From positions 700,501 to 764,500 of the forward strand of contig NZ_STGQ01000003.1 in the NCBI RefSeq assembly GCF_004916975.1: a stretch of 64,000 nt of DNA, given 5' to 3'. The notes under the pieces were generated by a model. The model saw nothing but the letters and a program-made list of their open reading frames with translations. It made no database searches and was not told the DNA's origin. Below are positions 8,794 to 17,317 of this stretch, in pieces. The translations under genes and the position numbers were made by a program. The stretch's first letter is position 1; each line of letters starts with the position of its first letter. This DNA is from Paenibacillus dokdonensis. Lineage in GTDB: Bacteria > Bacillota > Bacilli > Paenibacillales > Paenibacillaceae.

Positions 8794-10539
8794 TTAAATT
8801 GCGGAGCCGGCATTGCCGCCGGTCAGTCTGCGGGAAACGTAGAGTACGAGAATGATCATGACGATTTGCAGCACGCCATACGCGCAGGCGGTTCCGAATT
8901 CGAATGCGTACATCCGCTGGAAAATCTCGACCGACATCGGCGTCGTCTTGTTCGTGTACAGCAGAATCGAGGCGACGAACTCGCCGATGCCTTCCACCAA
9001 GGCCAGGAGCGTGCCCGCCAGGATGCCGCTCAGCGCCATCGGGAACACGATGCGGCGGAAGGTGTACCACCATGATGCGCCCAGGTTTCGCGCCGCTTCC
9101 TCTACCGAGCGGTCAGTCTGCATCAGCGTGGACGACGTCGAGCGGAAGATCAGCGGCAGATGCCGGACGAAATACGCGAGCGGCATAATCCAGAACGTGC
9201 CGATCAGCACCTGCCCGAACGAGAACGCATTCGGCTCGCTGAACGCCGTGATCAGGTTCACGGCCACGACCGTGCCCGGCAGCGCCCAAGGCAGCATGAT
9301 CAGGATATCGAGCAGCGTTTTGCCTTTGAAGCGCATACGCACGATGGCGTAAGCGGCTGCGACGCCGAACAACAGGTTGCCGATTGTGGCAACGATGCTG
9401 ATTTTGAAGCTGTTCGCGATCGGGCGCCAGGTTTTACTGTCGGTGAACAAATCCTTGAAATGATCGAGCGTGTACGACGGCGGCAGAACCTGGGTCGTCC
9501 ATTTCCCGTCTTCCGAAAAAGCGAGCAGCACGATCACGAGGATCGGCAGCATGAGCACGAGCACCCCGAGAAAAGACAGCACCATCGAGACATTGCGCAC
9601 GGCCCGGCTCTTTACCTCGGTCCGGTGCACACTGACGCCCTTGCTCATGTTTTGGTAGTTCCTTGCGCCTTGATACCATCTCATCAGGATGAGGAACAGG
9701 ATGGACACGACGGACAGCAGCGTCGACTGCGTCGCGGCCATGTCCAGGTCGCCATTCGTGCGCGACAGGTAAATCTGCATCGTCATCGTCCGCTCGATCC
9801 CGAAAATCAGCGGCGCCGTATAGGACGCCATCGAGATCATGAACACGAGCAGCGATGCCGCGACAATCGCCGGCGTCAACATGGGCAGAATTACCCGCCG
9901 CCAAATGGTGAAGCGGTTCGCGCCCAGGTTCGCGGCTGCCTCCTCCAGCGAAGGGTCAAGCCCTTTGATCGCCGAAGATGCGGTCATATAGAAATAGGTG
10001 TACATCGTAAACGTATGGACGACGAGCACGCCCCAGATGCCTTTTAAGGTAAAAGGCGGCTTTTCCAGATGGAGCAAATGCTGCAGACCCCGCGGGATGA
10101 TCCCGCTCGAGCCGTACAGAAATTCAAAGGACAACACCCCGATCAGCGGCGGCAGCGCCATGGGCACGAGGACGAGTACCGACAGCAGCTTGCGGCCGGG
10201 GAAATCATACCTTTCTAGCAGGAACGCCATGCTGATGCCCACGATACCGCAGGTGACAACGCTGAGCACCGAAATGTACACGCTCGTCCACAGCGCTTCG
10301 AGGTTCGACGTATGCTCCAAGCTGAAGAAGCGGGAATAATTTTGGAGCGAAAAGCTCCCCTCCTGCTTGATGCTCTGCAGGAACGTCTGGAAAAACGGAT
10401 ATACGACATAGGCCAGCAGGATGAGAAACAGCGGCGCGATCAGCACATAGACGAAATGCCGCGACGTCGTCAGCGCACTCCAGCGGCTGTTCGGACGAAG
10501 CGTCGGCTGCCGCCGCGGTTGAGGTTGTGGTTGGTTCAT
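8794..10539 (-). CDS. ABC transporter fused permease, FbpB/ThiP type
   Basis: This 581-residue inner-membrane permease has a duplicated architecture of two sets of about six transmembrane helices. Each half has an EAA loop for the ATPase: EEAAANLGANRFTIWRRV (near residue 195) and EEAARNLGASWWYTFRR (near residue 475). The fused two-domain layout is typical of iron(III), thiamine and 2-aminoethylphosphonate importers. The start is preceded by a GGGGGGAG site. It follows the ATPase gene by 17 bases. The substrate cannot be read from sequence; the surrounding deacetylase, lyase and kinase argue for an organic amine or amino sugar rather than iron. Confidence 0.93.
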   Translation of the reverse strand: MNQPQPQPRRQPTLRPNSRWSALTTSRHFVYVLIAPLFLILLAYVVYPFFQTFLQSIKQEGSFSLQNYSRFFSLEHTSNLEALWTSVYISVLSVVTCGIVGISMAFLLERYDFPGRKLLSVLVLVPMALPPLIGVLSFEFLYGSSGIIPRGLQHLLHLEKPPFTLKGIWGVLVVHTFTMYTYFYMTASSAIKGLDPSLEEAAANLGANRFTIWRRVILPMLTPAIVAASLLVFMISMASYTAPLIFGIERTMTMQIYLSRTNGDLDMAATQSTLLSVVSILFLILMRWYQGARNYQNMSKGVSVHRTEVKSRAVRNVSMVLSFLGVLVLMLPILVIVLLAFSEDGKWTTQVLPPSYTLDHFKDLFTDSKTWRPIANSFKISIVATIGNLLFGVAAAYAIVRMRFKGKTLLDILIMLPWALPGTVVAVNLITAFSEPNAFSFGQVLIGTFWIMPLAYFVRHLPLIFRSTSSTLMQTDRSVEEAARNLGASWWYTFRRIVFPMALSGILAGTLLALVEGIGEFVASILLYTNKTTPMSVEIFQRMYAFEFGTACAYGVLQIVMIILVLYVSRRLTGGNAGSAI

Positions 10540-10556
10540 CGCTTCGGCTCCCCCCC

Positions 10557-11639
10557 TTATTCCAAAAAGTAAATGCTATTCGGAGCCATGGCTAACAGCA
10601 TTTCCTCGCCCGGCTCCCTCATCCGCTGCCCCTGCCCGACGAACAAAGCTTTTACGGACAGCGGTCCGGCTTCCGCGATCACGTTCACGCTGACGCCGGT
10701 GAACTCCGACAGCCTCACCTTCACGGATAACGTGTTGGCTTCGCCTTGCTCAGACGGGCCGGCCTCCCGGATGGCCTCCGGACGTACCGACAGCGTCACC
10801 TTCCGTCCCGCCGCCAGCTTGCATGCGGGCGAAGCGTTCGCGGTGAGGCCGGTCAGCAGCACATCCGGCGCGATCCGAACGTCCGCCAGGCCGCCTACCA
10901 CGCGTTCCACCGTGCCTTCCCACAGATTGGTTTCGCCGATGAACGAGGCGACGAAACGGTTGGCCGGGCGGTTGTATATCTCAAGCGGTGCGCCGATCTG
11001 CTGCACGACGCCGTCCTTCATGACCATGATCCGGTCGGACATCGACATCGCTTCCGATTGGTCATGCGTTACGTAGATCGTCGTGATGCCTAGCTCCAGC
11101 TGCAGCCTTTTGATTTCCTGCCTCGTCTCGTCCCGCAGCTTCGCGTCGAGGTTGGACAGCGGCTCATCGAGCAGGAGAATATTCGGTTCGATCACCAAAG
11201 CGCGCGCGAGCGCGACCCGCTGCTGCTGGCCGCCCGACAGCTGGTCGATGCGGCGCTCGCCGTAGCCGTCCAGATGCACGAGTTTCTGGGCGCGCGTCAC
11301 CTTCTCGCGTATCTCCGTCTTCCCTTGTTTACGGACTTGGAGACCGAAAGCAATATTCTCGAAGACGGTCATGTGCGGGAATAAGGCGTAGTTTTGAAAG
11401 ACCATGCCCGTGTTGCGCTTGTTAGGCGGCATATTGGTCACGTTCTGCTCCCCGAACAGTATGCGCCCGTCGCTGGGGTAGTAAAAGCCAGCGATCATGC
11501 GCAAAGTGGTCGTCTTACCGCAGCCGCTCGGCCCCAGAAAGGTAAAAAACTCGCCTGGCTTAATATGTACATCCACGTCCTCCACACCTTTGGCACCGCC
11601 AAACGTTTTGCTGACGCGATCCAGCGTGACTCCGATCAT
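10557..11639 (-). CDS. ABC transporter ATPase, FbpC/PotA type
   Basis: This 360-residue cytoplasmic ATPase energises the neighbouring permease. Walker A is FLGPSGCGKTTTLR (residues about 34-47), the signature is DQLSGGQQQRVALARAL, Walker B is ILLLDEPLSNLD, and the H-loop is TTIYVTHDQSEAMSMSD. The C-terminal 120 residues form a TOBE domain. The ribosome site AAGGAGG lies 8 bases before the ATG. The family serves iron, putrescine, thiamine and phosphonate importers. Confidence 0.95.
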   Translation of the reverse strand: MIGVTLDRVSKTFGGAKGVEDVDVHIKPGEFFTFLGPSGCGKTTTLRMIAGFYYPSDGRILFGEQNVTNMPPNKRNTGMVFQNYALFPHMTVFENIAFGLQVRKQGKTEIREKVTRAQKLVHLDGYGERRIDQLSGGQQQRVALARALVIEPNILLLDEPLSNLDAKLRDETRQEIKRLQLELGITTIYVTHDQSEAMSMSDRIMVMKDGVVQQIGAPLEIYNRPANRFVASFIGETNLWEGTVERVVGGLADVRIAPDVLLTGLTANASPACKLAAGRKVTLSVRPEAIREAGPSEQGEANTLSVKVRLSEFTGVSVNVIAEAGPLSVKALFVGQGQRMREPGEEMLLAMAPNSIYFLE

Positions 11640-11743
11640 CGTTAGTCCTCCTTCAAATTCGTTTCGCGTATCGATGCAAGCCTGATCGGTCTTCCATATA
11701 AATTCACTCTACTTAGCTGTCCGCTGGAATATCCGGCAGACCC

Positions 11744-11761
11744 GGCGGGGAGCTCCCCGCC
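11744..11761. repeat. Perfect 18-bp palindrome between binding-protein and ATPase genes
   Basis: GGCGGGGAGCTCCCCGCC is self-complementary over its whole length and sits in the 160-base gap between the two ABC genes. Strong hairpins here commonly stabilise the upstream binding-protein message and lower expression of the transporter genes. That function is inferred by analogy. Confidence 0.65.
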
Positions 11762-11801
11762 GCTGCCTCTTGTATCGCCTAAAGCGAAGCACCCTATTCC
11801 G

Positions 11802-12884
11802 TTATTTTCCGCCCTTGCCCTTGATGTTCTCGTCCCAATGCTGCATCCATTCCTTCTCTTTGTCCGCCAGCACCGTCCAGTCCAAATCGAGCAGCTTGGT
11901 ATCAAGGTTTTTGTACCAATCCGGGAACTGACTCTTGTCGATATCGGTCCGGGTCGGGATCTGGAACAGCTTGTCCGCCTTTTCCTTCAGCTGACCTTCA
12001 TCGAAAATGAAGTCGAAGAACTTCTTCGCGTTCTCCATGTTCTTGGCGTCCTTGACGATGCCGACGCCATCCACCAGGATCGGCGCACCGCTGGCCGGAT
12101 AGATGTAATCGAACGGCTGCTTCTGCATTTCCTTTTGGATCAGGATGTCCTGGAGGTTCCACAGCGACAGCGTGCCTTCCTGGCGGGCTAGCTTCAGATA
12201 CAGCTGTGTCGGGTCCTGCGTGTATTCTTTCGTGTTGGCATCAAGCTTTTTTAGCCATTCGTAGCCTTTGTCCGGGCTCGCCGAGTCTTGGCGGTAAATC
12301 ATCGCGTCATAGATTGTCCGCATCGTGCCGGACGCCATGACGCCGCGGATCAGGATTTGGCCCTTCCATTTCGGATCGAGCAGGTCGTCCCAATCCTTCG
12401 GCGCATCCTCCTTCTTCAGCGCTTCGGAGTTATACATGATCACCTCGGGCAGCAGCATCTCGCCGTACCAGCGGTCCTGCGCGTCTTTGTATTCGGCCGG
12501 GATGCTGTCCGCATAGCTCGGCTTATACGATTCCAGCAGGCCTTCGTTTGCCGCCGTGATAAAAGAGGACTGCGTGCCGCCCCACCAGAAATCCGCCTGC
12601 GGATTGGCCTTTTCGCCGCGCACCCGCTCCATGATCTGCTGCGCACCCATCGTCATTACTTCGACGTCGAGGCCCGGATTCAGCTCCTTGAACTTCGGCA
12701 CGATCTGCTCGACAACGTTTTTGTCGCGGGCAGTGTAGATGACGAGCTTCTTCGATCCTTTGGAGCCGCTATCGCCGCCGCTGGATGCGGACGGCTCCTT
12801 GTCTCCTCCGCCGCATGCCGTTAAACCGACCGTCATTGTCAGTGCCATGGACAGCATACCGAGCTTGAACCATTTCCTTGTCAT
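11802..12884 (-). CDS. Extracellular solute-binding lipoprotein of ABC transporter
   Basis: This 360-residue lipoprotein has the lipobox LTAC after a hydrophobic N-terminus, with a Gly/Ser-rich linker up to residue 45. The mature part begins KLVIYTARDKNVVEQIVPKF, the pattern of the FbpA/FutA (SBP type 6) family, and has the hinge segments DFWWGGTQSSFITAANEG and IPTRTDID. The ribosome site GGGGGAT precedes the ATG. It captures ligand at the cell surface and delivers it to the permease encoded downstream. The ligand is unknown. The clustered tyrosines of true iron-binding FbpA proteins are not obvious, which fits an organic substrate. Confidence 0.93.
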   Translation of the reverse strand: MTRKWFKLGMLSMALTMTVGLTACGGGDKEPSASSGGDSGSKGSKKLVIYTARDKNVVEQIVPKFKELNPGLDVEVMTMGAQQIMERVRGEKANPQADFWWGGTQSSFITAANEGLLESYKPSYADSIPAEYKDAQDRWYGEMLLPEVIMYNSEALKKEDAPKDWDDLLDPKWKGQILIRGVMASGTMRTIYDAMIYRQDSASPDKGYEWLKKLDANTKEYTQDPTQLYLKLARQEGTLSLWNLQDILIQKEMQKQPFDYIYPASGAPILVDGVGIVKDAKNMENAKKFFDFIFDEGQLKEKADKLFQIPTRTDIDKSQFPDWYKNLDTKLLDLDWTVLADKEKEWMQHWDENIKGKGGK

Positions 12885-13045
12885 TGTTCAAATCCCCCTT
12901 GTATTAAAATCAATATAGGTACGGGTTGGCCGCTATGAATCCGGACCGTTTGTCCGACCGCTCATGCTTCTTCAAAACGGTTTCGGGCCCTCCGCTGCTC
13001 CGCCCGCTTAAGCACATGATGAACCCAATTTTAAATTCCAAATTT

Positions 13046-14242
13046 TTAACTAACGCCCGGCGTTCCTGCGAACGAGTGCGCTTCCAGCACGCTATGCACC
13101 GCGCCCATCAGGCCTGCGCGCTCCCGCAGCTCGGCCAGGCGGATGTCCGGCACCACCGGCACCCACTCCAGCAGCAGCTCGCGAATCCGGTCCAATCCCG
13201 CTTCATCCAAGTGAAGCATCTCGCCGCTCAAAACCAGCATTTCGGGATCGAGCACGCTGACCATGTTGGCGATTCCGGAGGCCCAGCCATGATATACCTC
13301 GTTCAGGAGAACTTTCGCGGGCGCGCTGCCTTCCCCGCTCAACCGGATAAGCTGCTGCAAAATGCTCACTTCGGGATCTACAGCTAGGCCAAGCGCTTTG
13401 GCTTTGCCGTGAATGCCGGTAACCGAGAAGTTTTTCTCGAACACGCCGAATTCGCCTTTGCGGCGGGCCGGCGAGTCGCCGATCCGCATGTAGCCGATTT
13501 CCCCGGAGGCTTCCCGGCTTCCCCGGTACAGCTGCTTGTCCAGGATGATCCCTGCGCCGATGCCGGTGCCGACATACATATAGACCAAGCTGGAAACGCC
13601 CGCTCCCGCGCCGCCGGAAAATTCGCCCTGCGTCATCATATTGACGTCGTTGTCTAGCACGACCGGCAGCCGCAGGCGTTCCTCGATCTCCCGGCCTACC
13701 GGCAGGTCCATCCAGCCCGTGCTCGGGGCATGGCTGACGGTGCCGCTGCGGCGCTGGGTAATGCCGGGGAGGCCGACGCCAATGCCGATGACCCGGTCGC
13801 GGTCGATCCCGCTTGCTGCGAGTAAATGCGCGAGTGTCTCCTCCAGCGCCTTCAGCGCGGAGTCCCCGTCCACCGGCTGCTTCAAGCGGGCATGCCGCTG
13901 CGCGATCATTTCACCTTTCATATCGGCCACCGCCATTTCGAGCTCGCTGCCCTCGAATACTGCACCGACGACCGCGTACGCCTGCACGTTGTATTCCAGC
14001 AGAATCGGCTTGCGTCCCCCTCTGGATTCCCCGGTTCCGACCTCGCGAATCAGCCCCTCCTGAATCATCTCCTCCACGAGCGCCGACACGCAGGGCCGGC
14101 TGAGGTTGGTTTTTACTGCCAGTTCAGCTCGTGACAAGCGGGGCTCCTGCCGGAGCTGATGCAGTATACCTTCCCGGTTCATCTGTTTGACGAATTTGGT
14201 GTTTCCGGTTCTTCCCCTGCCGATCACGATGTCATCCACCAC
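13046..14242 (-). CDS. ROK-family transcriptional regulator (NagC/XylR type)
   Basis: This 398-residue regulator has an N-terminal winged helix-turn-helix (SRAELAVKTNLSRPCVSALV, residues about 38-57) followed by a ROK sugar-kinase fold. The phosphate loop region is GIGVGLPGITQR, the ROK glycine motif is YVGTGIGAGIILDKQLYRG, and the acidic segment is VVLDNDVNMMTQGEFSGG. The zinc-binding CXCGXXGC motif of active ROK kinases is absent from the segment YMRIGDSPARRKGEFGVFEK, as in regulators that have lost metal binding. The start is probably GTG at 14242 with AAGG upstream. It is first in line with the ABC genes and presumably controls them and itself in response to a sugar. Confidence 0.92.
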   Translation of the reverse strand: MVDDIVIGRGRTGNTKFVKQMNREGILHQLRQEPRLSRAELAVKTNLSRPCVSALVEEMIQEGLIREVGTGESRGGRKPILLEYNVQAYAVVGAVFEGSELEMAVADMKGEMIAQRHARLKQPVDGDSALKALEETLAHLLAASGIDRDRVIGIGVGLPGITQRRSGTVSHAPSTGWMDLPVGREIEERLRLPVVLDNDVNMMTQGEFSGGAGAGVSSLVYMYVGTGIGAGIILDKQLYRGSREASGEIGYMRIGDSPARRKGEFGVFEKNFSVTGIHGKAKALGLAVDPEVSILQQLIRLSGEGSAPAKVLLNEVYHGWASGIANMVSVLDPEMLVLSGEMLHLDEAGLDRIRELLLEWVPVVPDIRLAELRERAGLMGAVHSVLEAHSFAGTPGVS

Positions 14243-14247
14243 CTTAC

Positions 14248-14268
14248 TTTGTTAAAATAACTAACAAA
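14248..14268 (-). promoter_or_regulatory. Candidate ROK operator, TTTGTTA-N7-TAACAAA
   Basis: Seven-base perfect arms lie directly upstream of the regulator start, so protein bound here would block translation start or promoter clearance. The GTTAGTTA half-site is also found at the end of the gene (about 13040-13050), just upstream of the binding-protein gene. Autoregulation is inferred. Confidence 0.55.
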
Positions 14269-14290
14269 TTCAAATTTAGGCTCAAGTATA

Positions 14291-14304
14291 TGAATGCGCT
14301 TACA
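14291..14304. promoter_or_regulatory. cre-like site upstream of ROK/ABC locus
   Basis: TGAATGCGCTTACA matches the CcpA consensus TGWAANCGNTNWCA at 13 of 14 positions. It lies about 50 bases upstream of the regulator gene, in the promoter zone. It suggests carbon catabolite control of the whole locus. Confidence 0.65.
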
Positions 14305-14608
14305 AATCGTCAATGCATTTACCCAAAAATGAGAATTTCTTCCTAAGCGTCGGAAAAACTCGAATGCCCATGCTTTCCTCCTTTCTCAGACAGATGAAAT
14401 CCCCATCGGCCCCCGAGTGATGCGGGATTTCCAACTTTCCCCATCTATGGAACCTCCTTTTGGATAAGCTGAATATTTTTCAAAACGCTTTTGGCAGACT
14501 AGGACTTTATTCCCAGAACCTTTTTCCTTGTTTCCAAATTCCCATCCCCCCTATGAACGAAAAAAAACCTGTCGATAATCAGGCGTAAATACCTGGAAAT
14601 CGGCTCAC

Positions 14609-14642
14609 AAAAAAGAACAGCCCATCGAATGGGCCGTTCTTA
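14609..14642 (-). terminator. Terminator after DUF4317 remnant
   Basis: The minus strand reads AAGAACGGCCCAT, CGA-type loop, ATGGGCTGTTCTT followed by TTTT. It sits about 30 bases after the fossil stop codon at 14673 and so probably belonged to that gene. Confidence 0.8.
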
Positions 14643-14672
14643 TATCAAGCGTTACTGGTGTGACGTATCGCT

Positions 14673-14862
14673 TCAATCCGCTTTTTCCAAGTAACGTCTC
14701 TGTGGTGAGCGTAAAGCCCTCGATAACGGCATCTTCGTCAACCTCGATCATAATGCAGCGTCTGCCTTGAAAGCTCACCTGTTTAATATACCTTAGATCC
14801 TGTGGACTGATTGTAATCGTGGCTGCCTTGGTATCGATCTTGATCGATCTTGATCGATTTCG
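14673..14862 (-). pseudogene. 3'-terminal fragment of a DUF4317 gene
   Basis: About 190 bases are clearly homologous to the last 60 codons of the intact DUF4317 gene at 41410-42600. Shared protein segments include TITISPQDLRYIKQVSFQG and CIMIEVDEDAVIEGFTL. One extra base near the end shifts the frame, so the fossil stop (TGA at 14675) is no longer in phase. At the 5' edge a 10-base unit, CTTGATCGAT, is repeated. The rest of the gene is missing. It keeps its own terminator. It is a dead remnant of a second copy. Confidence 0.85.
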
Positions 14863-14900
14863 CCCTACCTGCTCTTGTTAATCTCCACCCCAAATTACAT

Positions 14901-16964
14901 TTACTTCAACGTGATTCCAAATCCTGCGTTCGGCGCGCCGGCAAATACAACCGCTCCGTTGTTCGGCAGCTGTACTTTGTTGTTTCCGCTCAAATAGCTA
15001 AAGTTGATGCACGTTCCTTCTTCATCATATACAGCGAATGAACTTTTCGCGGGCAGCGTCACGGTCATCGTTTTCCCTGCTGCCTTTTGCGGGATCGTAA
15101 ACCATTTCGCATGCCCACTTGCTTGCAGCGTAACTTTGGACGATTGGCCTGCAAAGAGCGGTTTTACATTGGACTCGTTCATGAATAGCATTTCGGCCTC
15201 TTCAAAGTATTCATGGCCGCCTTCTGTATAGAAGCGGGCTTCACTTGTATCGCGGCCTGCCAACACGGGGATCTGGATCTGATGCGCCGCTGTGTTCGGA
15301 CCTGTTATTTTTTTACCCTCCCAATAGCCAGGAAAATCTTTCTCACGAGCAATCTGGTTTATAGGGAGAGAGAAATACATCATAGAGTTGAATTTTTCGT
15401 TCACAAGATAGTACTTGACGCCTTCCCGCTTCTTCCAAGCAGAGGCGGTTTCCTTGAAGAGCTTGTTATCTGCTAACTTCTCAGCTATATACTCAGACAT
15501 CGCATCTTGACCCAATCCTGGCTCCGTGCGATATGAATTCCTCTTCAAGTAGGTGCGTCCATTCTTCTCGGTGACAAAGCTGAGCTTGGATGTACCCTCT
15601 TTGTTGACAAAACTTCCATCCGCAGTGTACACATATTTCTCCTCTGGATCGGTGGCTAAGAACAATTCCCCATTTTTCGAAATGTTTAGTTTGAATTGGC
15701 TGCTGCTGTCGCCGTAATATCCTACTTGCTTCATTACCTCTTGCGGCATCTTGGCTTTAACAGGTTTGCCAAATGATTTGCCAGGCTTGACGGCCTTGAT
15801 GACGCCCTTTTCATTAAGCGCCGTTAGCAGCAATTCATTTGCCAGCAATCGATTTGTAGAGCTATGGCCACCGGAGGACAACACAGCCGCTGCCATGTTC
15901 TGTTCAGGAAGCACGACGATTGCAGCATGCTGCAATAACGTGTCGCCGGTTTTAGCCAAGCCTTTGATCCCATATTCGTTGAACGGATATAACTTCACAC
16001 TATCCCAGCCGAGACCATAATTGAACATGCTATCTGCATCCCCCGGCCACATTCCTTTTTTATATTCCTCTTGCTCCATCGCTTTGACTGCCTTGGCTGA
16101 AAGAATCCCTTCGGTCTCTCCCATAAATAATTGAGAGAATCGCACCATATCTTCTGCCGTAGAAGAGATACCCCCTGTACCAATCATATTCTGCGACTCA
16201 TTCGGAAGCTGTCCTTGATATGTAGGAAAATAAAGCCCTGCCCGCTTGATGTTTTCATCTGGGTCATGCGAGGTCTTCGTATGATTTAACTGCAACGGCT
16301 GTGTAAAATAGTGATGTACAAAAGCGGTAAAGCTCATGCCACTAACTCTTTCCACCACAGCCTCAGCCAGCGCAAAGCCGTCGTTGCAATACACAGAGAA
16401 CGCGCCTGGGTCAGCTTTTAAGGTCTGGCCGGATAATCGCTGCAACAGTGTATCATGTTCATAGGTATTCTTATCCTCGAATAAAAGATCATTGCTGTAA
16501 GTAGAACCTTGCAGGCCGGAGGAATGGTTCAATAGCATCCTCGATGTAATCTGTTTGTAGCGTTCATCCTTCATCTTAAAACCAGGGATGTATTGCGTGA
16601 TCGGCGTATCTAAATCGATTTCACCTTCATCCACTAGCTTCATCACAGCAGCCGTCGTATACATTTTACTGACCGATCCAATGCCGTATACCGTATCTTT
16701 GGAAAGCGGATCTTTTCCTTGCATGTCGTTTTTACCGGTCTGACCGGACAATATCATGTTCCCATGATCAATCAGCGCATACTGCACGCTGTATACCCCA
16801 TAGGACTTCGTCAGGAGTCCCGCTTTCTCCGCCGCAATCTTCGTAAGTCCTGGCTGACTTGCTACTACTGAAGTCTTATTGCTTGGAGCCGCTGTCGCCC
16901 CTGTTGGTAGAATCATAGGGAGTGCCAATGTAGCGGCTAGCACCCATGCAAGTTTATTTTTCAC
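14901..16964 (-). CDS. Secreted serine hydrolase, class C beta-lactamase/PBP4* fold
   Basis: This 687-residue exported protein has a signal peptide ending in ATAA near residue 26. Catalytic motifs of the beta-lactamase-related family are SVSK (SxxK, near residue 98), YCND (YxN, near residue 200) and an HSSTN segment (near residue 370) in place of a KTG/HTG motif. Residues 1-400 form the hydrolase domain. Residues 400-687 are beta-rich with unknown function, perhaps binding wall or carbohydrate. Such proteins act as D-aminopeptidases, esterases or penicillin-binding enzymes. The gene stands alone on the minus strand, divergent from the AraC-like regulator at 17318, which may control it. Confidence 0.88.
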   Translation of the reverse strand: MKNKLAWVLAATLALPMILPTGATAAPSNKTSVVASQPGLTKIAAEKAGLLTKSYGVYSVQYALIDHGNMILSGQTGKNDMQGKDPLSKDTVYGIGSVSKMYTTAAVMKLVDEGEIDLDTPITQYIPGFKMKDERYKQITSRMLLNHSSGLQGSTYSNDLLFEDKNTYEHDTLLQRLSGQTLKADPGAFSVYCNDGFALAEAVVERVSGMSFTAFVHHYFTQPLQLNHTKTSHDPDENIKRAGLYFPTYQGQLPNESQNMIGTGGISSTAEDMVRFSQLFMGETEGILSAKAVKAMEQEEYKKGMWPGDADSMFNYGLGWDSVKLYPFNEYGIKGLAKTGDTLLQHAAIVVLPEQNMAAAVLSSGGHSSTNRLLANELLLTALNEKGVIKAVKPGKSFGKPVKAKMPQEVMKQVGYYGDSSSQFKLNISKNGELFLATDPEEKYVYTADGSFVNKEGTSKLSFVTEKNGRTYLKRNSYRTEPGLGQDAMSEYIAEKLADNKLFKETASAWKKREGVKYYLVNEKFNSMMYFSLPINQIAREKDFPGYWEGKKITGPNTAAHQIQIPVLAGRDTSEARFYTEGGHEYFEEAEMLFMNESNVKPLFAGQSSKVTLQASGHAKWFTIPQKAAGKTMTVTLPAKSSFAVYDEEGTCINFSYLSGNNKVQLPNNGAVVFAGAPNAGFGITLK

Positions 16965-17057
16965 GTAATGTCTTCCTCTCTCAAACTAGGTGTATGTTCA
17001 ACAGATCCTAGTTTAGTTTTTTTATGATCTGGGCGAAATTGTCTATAGTCTAGTTTT

Positions 17058-17076
17058 TGGACTGGGCTAAAGTCCA
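17058..17076. promoter_or_regulatory. Inverted repeat TGGACT-N7-AGTCCA in divergent promoter
   Basis: Perfect 6-base arms lie in the roughly 350-base gap between the serine hydrolase (start 16964) and the divergent AraC-like gene (start 17318). The position suits an operator, though nothing else supports it. Confidence 0.4.
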
Positions 17077-17317
17077 GGGCAGTCGGTGTAAAAAACCAGG
17101 AATAAAAATATGGAAATGATCGTTCGCGAGCCTTGTACAGGTGGTAGCCCAATCATTGAATAATTCAATGATTGGCTTCAGACGCCTATCTCCCAATCAA
17201 GCAATTTCCAAATTGATAAATGAATATGAAATAACATTTTGGAAACAAGACCACCTGCAGCTATGCTATAATATTCGCAAAAATTCCCCAAACCTTTCTA
17301 TCCAGGAGATATTCCTT

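Noticed and set aside
9160..10047. 295-codon plus-strand frame opposite the permease gene
   Set aside because: The composition is biased to His, Arg and Gln as in shadow frames, and the permease on the other strand is beyond doubt.
11642..11905. Minus-strand 87-codon frame spanning the gap after the binding-protein gene
   Set aside because: It overlaps the end of the binding-protein gene out of frame and crosses the palindrome. It has no family or ribosome support.
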